Part shown: positions 1-7,897 of the stretch, piece by piece | Numbering within the stretch: the first letter of the stretch is position 1 | Layout: every line of letters begins with the position of its first letter | Source: Oceanobacillus arenosus | GTDB lineage: Bacteria; Bacillota; Bacilli; Bacillales; Amphibacillaceae | Length of the DNA stretch: 64,000 nt | Assembly: GCF_003369575.1 (NCBI RefSeq) | Contig: NZ_PIOC01000019.1 | Span: 6,082 to 70,081 of the forward strand | Reading direction: 5' to 3' | Notes under the pieces: generated by a model | Database searches by the model: none | Told to the model about the DNA's origin: nothing | Seen by the model: the letters and a program-made list of their open reading frames with translations, nothing else | Translations under genes and position numbers: made by a program

Positions 1-194
1 ACGTAACTCCTTCAATATAGAGTCCGCCATAATGTTTTCTAAAAAAATTGTACTTAAACTATACTGCCACATTACTTTAATTACATTTATTCACAAACTT
101 CCATATTATCATTTCAAACATATCTATAAATTGACTTTACACTGAACTACTTAATTAGGTTAATAATTTCAAGATATACTTAATGCTTTTTATC

Positions 195-300
195 CCGAAT
201 TAACTGGATGCAAGACCCCCATTTCAAAAAAATGAGGAAAATCAAGAATTTTAAGTGGGGGATCAACAGAAAGTCAAAATCCCGATTCTGTTCAACTTCA
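195..300. mobile_element. Possible terminal remnant of an IS200/IS605-type element
   Basis: Two consecutive hairpins lie here without any coding sequence. The first pairs GACCCCCATTT (near 215) with AAGTGGGGGATC (near 260), with a small bulge. The second pairs AACAGAA with TTCTGTT about 14 bases apart (near 268-295). Consecutive subterminal hairpins of this kind occur at the ends of IS200/IS605 elements, and the sequence resembles the flank left next to TnpB genes, but no transposase or tnpB is present. This is a resemblance judged by eye, so confidence is low. The rest of positions 1-453 holds no recognisable gene. Confidence 0.3.
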
Positions 301-453
301 TTCTTACCGGTATTTATATTTTATTAGTTTTCATTAAAGAAATTCCCTTGTTTTATCTTAGGTTAACTGACGATACCTAAAACTTTTCCAATTTACCTAT
401 TGAACCGCACGCAACGTGTTGTTTTATACTTGAGTAAATGAAGAGGTGAAGAA

Positions 454-639
454 ATGAAACATATTGGAAAAACGTTAACGAACACCGGGTTAACAGAAAG
501 AACATTGGATTATTATGATGAAAGTGGTTTGATCCAGTTGTCATCAAAGATGAGCAAAGTCCACCGTTTATACACTACGAATGAAATGATGCGGTTAGAA
601 CGTGCCTTTATTGCCAAGTTTGAGGGGGAGCTGAAATGA
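454..639 (+). pseudogene. Truncated MerR-family regulator (N-terminal HTH only)
   Basis: The 61-residue product matches only the winged-helix N terminus of MerR regulators: the segment TGLTERTLDYYDESGLIQLS, then HRLYTTNEMMRLERA. The usual linker, coiled coil and effector-binding domain are absent; after about residue 50 a short unrelated tail runs to the stop. A GAGGTGA ribosome site precedes the ATG. The stop overlaps the start of the downstream CPBP gene in an ATGA junction, so the stub is probably still translated and may couple translation of the next gene. It is most likely a deletion remnant in which the effector domain was lost and the DNA-binding part was joined to the CPBP gene. A functional mini-regulator is possible but not shown. 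Confidence 0.6.
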
Positions 640-1493
640 ATAGAAGAAATGTGTACTTATTTATTTTCATTATTATTGCACTTGGAAGCGGCTGGATTGG
701 TGTATTGCTTGATTCTATTCTTAAAGAACAGTCAGAGGGAAATTCTTTAGGAATGGGCTTGTGGCTCGTGCTGCCATTTCTTACAGTGATCGTAATTCGA
801 TTGATTAGCCGTGATTGGAAGGACATGGGAATAAGGTTCAATTTTAAGGGTAATATCAAGTGGTATGCTTTATCAGTTGTTATTTATCCCTTCGTTACAG
901 TACTAACTGTTGGGCTTGCATTAGTTATAGGTGAAGCAAGTCTATCCAGTGTTGATGTAGACGCCATGTTTTCTCTTGTAGCTGTATCGGTTGCTGGGAA
1001 TTTTATTAAAAATATATTTGAAGAGTTTAGCTGGAGGGGATATCTAACACCAAAGCTAATCGAGATAAGAGTCAATGACTGGTTAATTTATTTTATTTCT
1101 GGCTTGGTTTGGGCATTGTGGCATGCCCCGTATTATATTGTGTTCCTTCCTGACGTAAATTTTGAAACAATTTCAAGACTAGACATGCTATTGTTAGGCT
1201 GCGTGCTGATGGTATGTTGGACTATAATGTATGTGGAACTTTACAGGCTTACAAAGTCTGTATGGCCAGCTGTGTTGATGCATGCTGTTGAGGATGGATT
1301 TCCTACAGTTTTGGTAATTATAAGTGGATTTGTTACATTTACAAATAAAGGGAACTTTTGGTTAAATCCTATTAGCGGGGCTGTTGCAACCATTCTATTT
1401 ACTGCTATTGGTCTTTATTTAAGGACGATTAGAATTAAGAAAGAACGCCTTATAAATGGAATGATTGTCGATAAAGACCTTGGATTTGGATAG
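636..1493 (+). CDS. CPBP-family intramembrane metalloprotease
   Basis: Polytopic membrane protein of 285 residues with the conserved motifs of the CPBP (CAAX protease and bacteriocin-processing, Abi) family. Motif 1, EEFSWRGYL, lies at about 129-137 and carries the Glu-Glu pair and Arg. Motif 2, WALWHAPYY, supplies the His. Motif 3 is HAVEDGF. Between them lie several hydrophobic segments. Family members are membrane-embedded glutamate/histidine proteases or self-immunity proteins for bacteriocins; the substrate here is unknown. The ATG overlaps the end of the MerR stub, so the two are co-transcribed and probably translationally coupled. A second CPBP gene follows about 190 bp downstream. Confidence 0.85.
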   Translation: MNRRNVYLFIFIIIALGSGWIGVLLDSILKEQSEGNSLGMGLWLVLPFLTVIVIRLISRDWKDMGIRFNFKGNIKWYALSVVIYPFVTVLTVGLALVIGEASLSSVDVDAMFSLVAVSVAGNFIKNIFEEFSWRGYLTPKLIEIRVNDWLIYFISGLVWALWHAPYYIVFLPDVNFETISRLDMLLLGCVLMVCWTIMYVELYRLTKSVWPAVLMHAVEDGFPTVLVIISGFVTFTNKGNFWLNPISGAVATILFTAIGLYLRTIRIKKERLINGMIVDKDLGFG

Positions 1494-1681
1494 ATAATAG
1501 AATTGTAGATTCTGTATCATTGCCACAGGAGGTCCCTTGATTGGAAACTTTGTTAAATAATTCTACTTCTACATCCTTTGAAATTTTCTATTGTGCTTAT
1601 TACTTTTCCACCGTAAGATTATTGAAACTAAAGCGGTGTTAGATACGTATTGAAAGCAATATATATTCCAGGGGGTAGACT

Positions 1682-2488
1682 ATGTTTGAGCAAATGAAAA
1701 TTCGTTATTTTGTATTGTTTGGATTTATTGCTTCTATAGTAACCATAATTGTCTCTAGCCTAATATACGGTAGTGAATTCTTGGAAAACGACACTTTATT
1801 TACAAATATTCTTTCCTACACCATCTTGGGTGTATTTCCATTTATTTGGTTTGTGCTGCAATTTAAAAAGCAAAACAAAAGTATTTTCGATGTTATTCAC
1901 TTTAAAAATATTTCACATATGCTCCCAATCGTTATTTTCCTTACAGCAACATTAATTGTATTTTCATTAGGAGCATTTTGGTTGAGTAGTTATTTATTAT
2001 CCTTTGTTTTTCCTAGTTACGTTGAGTTTCTTTTACAGGATGATTCCTTATTTGCTGGGACTGGCATTTCATTTGTTCTTACCGCTATTTACGTTAGCTT
2101 TCTTGGACCAATTGCTGAAGAATACATATTCAGAGGACTATTGCTCAAACGTCTTGGGGCAAAGATTAATATAGTGGCAAGTATTATCATTACAAATATA
2201 TTGTTTGGAATTCTTCACGCTGATATAATCGGTGCCTTTATGTTTGGATTCATTTTATCCTTAATTTATCTTAAAACGAATAATTTACTTTTACCTATTA
2301 TCTTCCATATATTAAACAATTCAATTGCTACGTTATTGGCGATTTTTGACCCGCCAACGCCTGATTTCCTAAACTATGTCACCATTACACAAATATATGA
2401 GACAGCCATTCCTAATTTGATCATGTTTGTGATTACGATTCCTATTTTATACGTTTTTATTAAAAGGAATTTCCATGTTATATCCTAG
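1682..2488 (+). CDS. CPBP-family intramembrane metalloprotease
   Basis: Membrane protein of 268 residues with the CPBP/Abi signature: EEYIFRGLLLKRL around residue 145, FGILHADIIGA with the second-site His around 180, and HILNNSIA near 220. About seven hydrophobic segments are visible. The start ATG has a strong GGGGG ribosome site (near 1671-1676). It is divergent from the neighbouring CPBP gene at 636-1493 apart from the motifs, so it is a paralogue rather than a recent tandem copy. A role in peptide processing, bacteriocin self-immunity or membrane protein maturation is plausible for the family, but no bacteriocin gene is adjacent. Confidence 0.87.
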   Translation: MFEQMKIRYFVLFGFIASIVTIIVSSLIYGSEFLENDTLFTNILSYTILGVFPFIWFVLQFKKQNKSIFDVIHFKNISHMLPIVIFLTATLIVFSLGAFWLSSYLLSFVFPSYVEFLLQDDSLFAGTGISFVLTAIYVSFLGPIAEEYIFRGLLLKRLGAKINIVASIIITNILFGILHADIIGAFMFGFILSLIYLKTNNLLLPIIFHILNNSIATLLAIFDPPTPDFLNYVTITQIYETAIPNLIMFVITIPILYVFIKRNFHVIS

Positions 2489-2519
2489 TTTCAAGGGACG
2501 AACCTGTCCCCGTGGACTC
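2489..2519. repeat. Partial (right half) copy of the dispersed palindromic repeat
   Basis: The segment GGGACGAACCTGTCCCCGTGG matches the right arm of the roughly 70-bp repeat found in fuller form at 5643, 14577, 18990, 48092 and 48944. Only this half is recognisable; the core with CCCAATTAGTTTTT is missing. It sits directly after the CPBP stop codon. Confidence 0.7.
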
Positions 2520-2535
2520 AATAAGGAATGATTTA

Positions 2536-3936
2536 ATGAAAAAAATCTATTTTATTCTCTTAACTGCAGCAATTATCATGATTTTCTTTGTTTCAAAGAA
2601 TGTATATGATAAGCAAGATCAAACGATTTACGTAGCTATTGACGGAAATAATCAAAATGCTGGTACAAAATCAAAGCCGTTTCGCACACTAGGAAAAGCC
2701 GCGTCTGAAGCAAATGCTGGGACTACTGTCTTCATACGAAAAGGAAACTATAATGAAAAGCTTGTCGTTAAACATAGTGGCACCAAATCTAAACCAATTA
2801 CTTTTAAAGCCTACAATAATGAAAAGGTTGTACTTAGTGGAAAGGAACTAAAGGACGTTGAAGGGGATACATCCTTAGTTACGATAAATAATAAAAACTA
2901 TGTAACCATTAGCGGACTAATTATCCAGGATTTATCTACTGATTTAACAGATGAAACAGTAATCGGGATTTATGTAACAGGCGAAAGCAACCATATTACA
3001 TTAGAAAATAACAATGTGCAGCGGATTGAAACCCATGCAGATGATGGAAATGGCCATGGAATCGCTATATACGGAACTGGCACAATGAAAGATATAAATA
3101 TTTCGAATAATATATTGGAAGATTTAAAACTTGGTTCAAGTGAATCTCTTGTTCTAAATGGAAATATTGACGGTTTTAAAGTGGAAAATAATATTGTGCG
3201 CCGAAGTGATAATATTGGGATTGATTTGATTGGTTATGAAGGTATATCTAATGATAAAAAAGTGGATTATGTGAGAAATGGTATCGTAAAAAATAATCAA
3301 GTCTATGAAATATCCTCTTACGGCAATCCAGCCTATGGAGAAGATTATTCTGCTGGCGGAATTTATGTGGATGGTGGAAAGAATATAACTATTGAAAAGA
3401 ATACTATTTACAAAAGTGATATTGGAATTGAAGCAACCTCTGAGCATGATTATAAATACGCTGATAACATTAAGATTATCAACAATAGTATTTATGACAA
3501 CTATTACACGGGAATTTCGATTGGTGGGTATGATGAAGATCGGGGAGGTACGATTAATTCTACTATCTCTCAAAATATTCTTTATCGAAATGATACGAAG
3601 GGGCTGGGCGGGGGGCAACTTTTATTACAACATGATACAAAGAACAATCTAATAGAAAGAAATATGTTAACCGCTGGACCATCAAGGATATTTATCTCCA
3701 ACTATTTTACAACCAATCAAGAAAATAAACTACAAAGGAATGTATTTCATAAAGAAAAAGGAGAGAAGGGTATTTGGATATGGAAAGCGGAAGAATATAC
3801 ATCTTTTGCTAAATTCAAAAATGCTTCACAAAGCGATGAGAAATCGGGTTATTTAGATCCAGGATATCAAAATGCAAGCAAATATGATTTTAGTTTGAAA
3901 AAGGATTCGCCTGCAAAAGAAATAGTGAACGGATAG
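2536..3936 (+). CDS. Right-handed parallel beta-helix (pectate lyase-like) surface protein
   Basis: The protein begins with a single N-terminal hydrophobic segment (about residues 2-19), so it is secreted or membrane-anchored. The mature part starts with IDGNNQNAGTKSKPFRTLGK, typical of proteins with a DUF1565-like head followed by a right-handed parallel beta-helix (PbH1 repeats). Many turns of the form ITLENNNV, IKIINNSIYDNYY and IEKNTIYKS follow. Such folds bind or cleave polysaccharides; no catalytic residues were assigned, so lyase activity is an inference. I chose the ATG at 2536 because AAGGA lies 8-9 bases upstream; the in-frame GTG at 2512 lies inside the dispersed repeat. A bidirectional terminator follows the stop. 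Confidence 0.7.
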   Translation: MKKIYFILLTAAIIMIFFVSKNVYDKQDQTIYVAIDGNNQNAGTKSKPFRTLGKAASEANAGTTVFIRKGNYNEKLVVKHSGTKSKPITFKAYNNEKVVLSGKELKDVEGDTSLVTINNKNYVTISGLIIQDLSTDLTDETVIGIYVTGESNHITLENNNVQRIETHADDGNGHGIAIYGTGTMKDINISNNILEDLKLGSSESLVLNGNIDGFKVENNIVRRSDNIGIDLIGYEGISNDKKVDYVRNGIVKNNQVYEISSYGNPAYGEDYSAGGIYVDGGKNITIEKNTIYKSDIGIEATSEHDYKYADNIKIINNSIYDNYYTGISIGGYDEDRGGTINSTISQNILYRNDTKGLGGGQLLLQHDTKNNLIERNMLTAGPSRIFISNYFTTNQENKLQRNVFHKEKGEKGIWIWKAEEYTSFAKFKNASQSDEKSGYLDPGYQNASKYDFSLKKDSPAKEIVNG

Positions 3937-3996
3937 TTTGAAATAGCATATAAAGTGTGAAAATAATGATGAAGATAAGTTTAATATTAAAATCTA

Positions 3997-4028
3997 AAAG
4001 CTGCAAATTTTGTTTGCAGCTTTTAGTA
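3997..4028. terminator. Bidirectional Rho-independent terminator
   Basis: AAAAGCTGCAAA pairs with TTTGCAGCTTTT around a short TTTG loop, giving a 12-bp stem with A and T tracts on both sides. It separates the convergent beta-helix gene and SDR gene. Confidence 0.85.
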
Positions 4029-4037
4029 TATCTTTTA

Positions 4038-4790
4038 TTATAATCTCATAGCTCCGTCAATGATGTTCGCAGTACCAGAAATATAGTTTGAATCATCACT
4101 TGCTAAGAATAAAGCAAGTTTAGCAACATCAATAGGTTCTCCGACTCTACCAAGAGGGATCATACCAATAACACCCTGCATTGCTTCATCAGTTGTAATT
4201 GTATCAGTTAACATTTTGGTAGCAATCGCACCTGGATGAATAGAATTTACACGAATATTATCAGGTCCAAATTGTACAGCAGCTGAACGAGTTAGTGCTT
4301 CTACTGCACCTTTACTTGCAGTATATACATTGAAACCGCCAGAGTTATCTATACTAGCCATAGAGCCAATGTTTACAATTGATCCACCACCAGCTTCTTT
4401 GATATATGGTGCAACAGTTTTCGTACCAACAAATTGGCTCCAAGCATTAATATTCATACCAAAATTCCAAAAGTCAATATTTGTTTCTTGATAAGGTTTA
4501 GTCGCAAGAATACCAGCATTATTAACTAATATATCAATCTTCCCGAATTTTTTAACCGCTTCTTCTACTACTGTTTTCCATTGTTCTTCAGAAGATACAT
4601 CATGTTTAAGAGCGATTGCACTACCAGGAATTTCTTCATTAATTTTGTTTACAACATTTTGTACATTTTCAAATGCCACATCAGTAGCAATAACTTTTGC
4701 TCCTTCTTGTGCAAATATAGTAGCTTCAGCAGCTCCTTGACCAGCACCAGCTCCAGTAACGATTGCAACTTTTCCTTCTAATCTTTTCAT
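4038..4790 (-). CDS. SDR-family NAD(P)-dependent oxidoreductase
   Basis: Classical short-chain dehydrogenase of 250 residues. The dinucleotide-binding motif TGAGAGQG is at about 12-19, NNAG at about 90-93, the catalytic Ser in NIGSMAS, and the catalytic YxxxK as YTASK at about 155-159. The C terminus has the usual GRVGEPIDVAKLALFLASD and SGTANIIDGA blocks. It probably oxidises or reduces an alcohol/ketone; the substrate is unknown. A GGGGAGGTC ribosome site lies upstream. It is divergent from a TetR gene about 170 bp away, the usual arrangement for a regulator controlling an adjacent dehydrogenase. Confidence 0.9.
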   Translation of the reverse strand: MKRLEGKVAIVTGAGAGQGAAEATIFAQEGAKVIATDVAFENVQNVVNKINEEIPGSAIALKHDVSSEEQWKTVVEEAVKKFGKIDILVNNAGILATKPYQETNIDFWNFGMNINAWSQFVGTKTVAPYIKEAGGGSIVNIGSMASIDNSGGFNVYTASKGAVEALTRSAAVQFGPDNIRVNSIHPGAIATKMLTDTITTDEAMQGVIGMIPLGRVGEPIDVAKLALFLASDDSNYISGTANIIDGAMRL

Positions 4791-4958
4791 TTAATGACCT
4801 CCCCAATTGAATTGCTGAAAACATTTGCATTTTGATTCAGCGTTCGATTACAATTTCAGTATAGTAAAATTGTATAATAATAGCCATGTATAGAATATGA
4901 TAAAATGTTCACTTTTGGACAAAACATCTCAAAATGTATAAAAAAATTGCGAGGGAAA
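4791..4958. promoter_or_regulatory. Divergent promoter region between SDR and TetR genes
   Basis: The interval must carry promoters for both divergent genes. A perfect TATAAT is at 4873-4878 on the plus strand, facing the TetR gene. The imperfect inverted repeat TGTTC(6)GGACA near 4908-4923 is a candidate operator for the TetR protein. No binding data exist; this is read by eye. Confidence 0.4.
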
Positions 4959-5576
4959 ATGATGGTTGAATTTCAGTTCTTAGATAAAAGAGTAAAACGA
5001 ACAAAGCGGGATTTTTATAATTCATTATTTGAATTACTAAAAGAAAAAAAGTACGAACAAATTACTGTTAAGGATATTATAGACTTTGCAGGATATAGTA
5101 GAGGTACGTTCTATACGCATTATAAGCAGAAAGATGATTTATTAAATGAAATCATTCATTCTCTTTTTAAGGAAGCTAGTAAGGCACAGCGAAGTTCCTA
5201 TATTAATGAGCGTTTGATCAATGTTCAAACATTAGGGAACGAGCCTATTTTTATTCTTAGACACTTTAAACAATATGGTGAATATTACAAAATCCTTTTG
5301 GGAGAAAATATTCAGATAGACTTTCACCATAAATTAACAAATATGTTTGTTAATTTATATTTAGAAGATTTTGATATGGAACACCCACCTGATAGTAATA
5401 TAGATCAGAATTTATTAAATAAATATTATGCATATGGATTAATTGGACTTATCTTGGATTGGGTTAATGCTGATTTTCCTATAGAACCAGAAGAGTTCTC
5501 TAAAGAGTTGATAAAGATATTTAAATTTTCCCTTGGAACAATTCAAATTAATAGGAAAAATTACACTGATAACTAA
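4959..5576 (+). CDS. TetR/AcrR-family transcriptional regulator
   Basis: Regulator with an N-terminal TetR helix-turn-helix: residues KRTKRDFYNSLFELL, then ITVKDIIDFAGYSRGTFYTH, and YKQKDDLLNEI. The C-terminal half resembles the TetR_C domain of regulators that respond to small ligands, with FILRHFKQYGEYYKILLGE. The start at 4959 is preferred because GAGGGA lies 5 bases upstream; an in-frame ATG at 4905 would add 18 residues without an obvious ribosome site. Divergence from the SDR gene makes that gene the likely target, together with autoregulation. The ligand is unknown. Confidence 0.88.
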   Translation: MMVEFQFLDKRVKRTKRDFYNSLFELLKEKKYEQITVKDIIDFAGYSRGTFYTHYKQKDDLLNEIIHSLFKEASKAQRSSYINERLINVQTLGNEPIFILRHFKQYGEYYKILLGENIQIDFHHKLTNMFVNLYLEDFDMEHPPDSNIDQNLLNKYYAYGLIGLILDWVNADFPIEPEEFSKELIKIFKFSLGTIQINRKNYTDN

Positions 5577-5642
5577 TTATTTTTCTATTAAAAGTATTAT
5601 CTTTGATTTTTAACCATATACTCTTTCTTCAAGAATTTTAAT

Positions 5643-5713
5643 TTAGGGGTCTGTTCCTTGACCCAATTCATTTTTGGGATACTGTCGGACGATGAACCTG
5701 TCCCCGTGGACCT
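5643..5713. repeat. Full copy of the dispersed palindromic repeat
   Basis: This copy has the left arm GGGGTCTGTTCCTTGACCC, the core CAATTCATTTTTGGGATACTG, and the right arm CGGACGATGAACCTGTCCCC followed by GTGGACC. The arms are inverted repeats of each other (CTGTCC/GGACAG type), so the unit can fold into a long hairpin with an A/T-rich loop. It lies upstream of the small membrane protein gene. Confidence 0.8.
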
Positions 5714-5792
5714 TGCCTTTTTTATTTTTAACGAAAAAATAAAGAAATATAGCGATAGCAGCAGAAATAGAATAGAAAAGGGAGGGGAAAAT

Positions 5793-6137
5793 ATGGTCAA
5801 AAAAATTTATATTTATCTCGTATTGTTTGCAACATTGATGATGGTTATTGGCGGAAGCATCTCGACTTTTTCAGCAATCGCAAGCATCGTTGCACCAGCA
5901 GGATATTATATGAGTTATCCTGAGTATGTGCAGGTTTATCACACGAATTACGGAGAGACAAAAGAAGTAATAAAAACGAAAGAAGAACTTCAAGAGGAAT
6001 ATGACATGTACATTATCAAAGAAAAAGAAACTGAAAAGACACAAAACATTAACCGATTATTACAAAGTCTTGGATGGGTTTTAGTTCCGCTTCCGATTTT
6101 TATCTTCACTAGTCGTCATTTAAAGAAAAAAGAGTGA
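5793..6137 (+). CDS. Small two-TM membrane protein of unknown function
   Basis: The 114-residue product begins MVKKIYIYLVLFATLMMVIG and has a first membrane segment at about 5-30, an outward-facing loop rich in Tyr, Glu and Lys (about 37-80), a second hydrophobic segment at about 92-106 and a basic tail RHLKKKE. I recognise no family. The ATG at 5793 is chosen because GGGAGGGG lies just upstream; the frame extends further 5' into the palindromic repeat, which is unlikely to be coding. No partner gene is evident. Confidence 0.6.
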   Translation: MVKKIYIYLVLFATLMMVIGGSISTFSAIASIVAPAGYYMSYPEYVQVYHTNYGETKEVIKTKEELQEEYDMYIIKEKETEKTQNINRLLQSLGWVLVPLPIFIFTSRHLKKKE

Positions 6138-6274
6138 AATCAAAAATCCTTGTCACTGAGAAATATGCGTTGATACTATTGGGTAAAGTTACAATGAACG
6201 GAGAGATCCTGCGAAATATGTGCCATTATAATTCCGGATGAAACAATAAATAAGACGGGAGTAAGAGTAAGCAC

Positions 6275-6499
6275 ATGGATTTTCTAGGGTTACGTAAGCA
6301 TGCGGAAGACCAGAAAAATGAATGGTCAGAAATTAAACCGAAATTAAAAGGATTAAAACAATTTTGGAAAGACGCATCAAATAAATCGCCAAGTTTACGT
6401 GAAGGCTGGAGACAAACAGCTGCCGAGATTAAAGAGAACTGGCAGAAGGGTCCTACGTTGGAAGAACATCTAACTAAGATAATAAATAGTAGAAATTAG
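6275..6499 (+). CDS. Small hypothetical protein, charged and helical
   Basis: The product has 74 residues, rich in Lys, Glu and Trp, predicted mostly helical, without a signal peptide or membrane segment. I do not recognise it. A purine-rich GACGGGAGTAAGAG precedes the ATG, a weak ribosome site. It lies about 320 bp upstream of the Wadjet operon on the same strand, but a shared function is only a guess. Confidence 0.5.
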   Translation: MDFLGLRKHAEDQKNEWSEIKPKLKGLKQFWKDASNKSPSLREGWRQTAAEIKENWQKGPTLEEHLTKIINSRN

Positions 6500-6823
6500 G
6501 GTATCCATTATGGGCGCTTCTTTTTTTTGCCTAAAATCCGATGAATAGTGTTGCTAGAGCGACCTACAAGGGAATTACTTTTCGGTTGGGGATAACCTAA
6601 GGATAGAAACAGTTCGAGCACATGCCGTGACACTTTATAACATATGGACGAGAGTTAACATGGTCCTATTGTTCCATCCGTAGCCTGCAGCTGAAACAAC
6701 AGCTAATAAAGTGGAACAAAGTTTACACCTCTTTGTCAATTTATCAAAAACTTCCATTTCCCCACGATTTGCTATTTGGTTTATAATATAAGGATGGCCC
6801 ATGATTGCATAAAGATTAAGTAG
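6500..6823. other. Non-coding stretch upstream of the Wadjet operon
   Basis: No gene is supported in these 324 bases. A T-rich tract follows GGGCGC near 6509-6527 and may be a weak terminator for the preceding small gene. TATAAT at 6782-6787 is a plausible -10 element for the Wadjet operon; no convincing -35 is seen 17 bases upstream. Confidence 0.4.
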
Positions 6824-7897
6824 GTGAGTACAATCGATTTGATAGAAACACGGGTGCGCGGCTTTATTGCAGATATTCAACACCCGAAACAAAGAAAGAA
6901 GATTAATGTAAATGATTTAGAGCTTCAATTACGGAAGCTATTGGATAATTATTTTGAAATGAATGGGTATCAATTGTTTTATGAAGTGATTGGAAAATTG
7001 CAGGAGGAAGGTGTACTTTCTCTGATTGAAAATAAACAATACAATGGCAAGTCACCGACTCTACCTCTGTATTACTGGGTGAATATCAAAGCGGGGGAAA
7101 TGAAGTGGGATCGGCTGAAGATGATGAGGCTAAGTGACAAGTTTGATTTTTCCTATTATGAGCACCACCCTGAATTTCAAACAGAAGAAGAATGGGAAAG
7201 AATCGATAATTTATATACATTTTTGCAAACTGCTGAGGAACGGGAAGTTGTGTCCGTTGAAGAAAGAAGTCTGGAACTCTTCGGACATGAAAAATTCTTG
7301 CAAGATAGCGAACTTTATCCAGAAGGAAAAAGCTTTTTAAATCGAATCGGCATTCCAGAAGAGAAATTAAAAATGGTGAAACATGGCGAGCCGTTTGTAT
7401 TTTGGATGAAACAAGGAAAAGAAATTAAAGATGTTCAGCGCGTTCTGATTGTGGAAAATCTAGCATTCTTCCATACTTCGATTAAGCTATTGGAAGCTGA
7501 GGTGCTTGATTATGAGCCAGAACTCATTATTTATGGAGAAGGAACGAAAATCGAACGAAGCTTTTCTTTTTTCTTTCAGATGTTTCCTCCGAAAAACTAT
7601 CTAATTTATTACGCTGGAGATCTGGATGCGGAAGGTTATGGGATTCTCATTCGGTTAATGGAGAAGTTTCCGGATACAAGTATACAGCCAGCATTAAAAA
7701 CTTATCGGAAAATGCTTAAGTTTATGGAACAAAGAAATGACCAAAAGCGCGGACAAACACAAAACACGGCATACCGCGATGCTTTCTTCCAGTGGTTTAC
7801 GGAAGAGGAGCAGCAGTTATTACAACAATTATGGCAAGAAAATAAACGAATACCCCAAGAGGTATTAACAATTGAAACATGGAGGAGCTTAATGTGA
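6824..7897 (+). CDS. jetD: Wadjet nuclease subunit JetD (Toprim/DUF2220-like)
   Basis: The 357-residue protein has a C-terminal Toprim-like nuclease core: LIIYGEGTKIERSFSFFFQ (about 225-245), then the acidic metal-binding motif YYAGDLDAEGYGI (about 263-275). This is the hallmark of the Wadjet nuclease JetD, related to topoisomerase-VI/Spo11 Toprim domains. In Wadjet the SMC-like JetABC motor extrudes plasmid DNA and JetD cleaves it, limiting small circular plasmids. The start is GTG at 6824; the first internal ATG would remove conserved N-terminal sequence. Its 3' end overlaps jetA by GTGA. JetD is first in the operon here, unlike the original jetABCD order. Confidence 0.82.
   Translation: MSTIDLIETRVRGFIADIQHPKQRKKINVNDLELQLRKLLDNYFEMNGYQLFYEVIGKLQEEGVLSLIENKQYNGKSPTLPLYYWVNIKAGEMKWDRLKMMRLSDKFDFSYYEHHPEFQTEEEWERIDNLYTFLQTAEEREVVSVEERSLELFGHEKFLQDSELYPEGKSFLNRIGIPEEKLKMVKHGEPFVFWMKQGKEIKDVQRVLIVENLAFFHTSIKLLEAEVLDYEPELIIYGEGTKIERSFSFFFQMFPPKNYLIYYAGDLDAEGYGILIRLMEKFPDTSIQPALKTYRKMLKFMEQRNDQKRGQTQNTAYRDAFFQWFTEEEQQLLQQLWQENKRIPQEVLTIETWRSLM

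Noticed and set aside
5658-5792. N-terminal extension of the small membrane protein
   Set aside because: It lies in the palindromic repeat and lacks a ribosome site; ATG at 5793 has a strong one.
6635-6892. Minus-strand frame of 85 residues before jetD
   Set aside because: It overlaps the jetD start, lacks a ribosome site and resembles no known protein.
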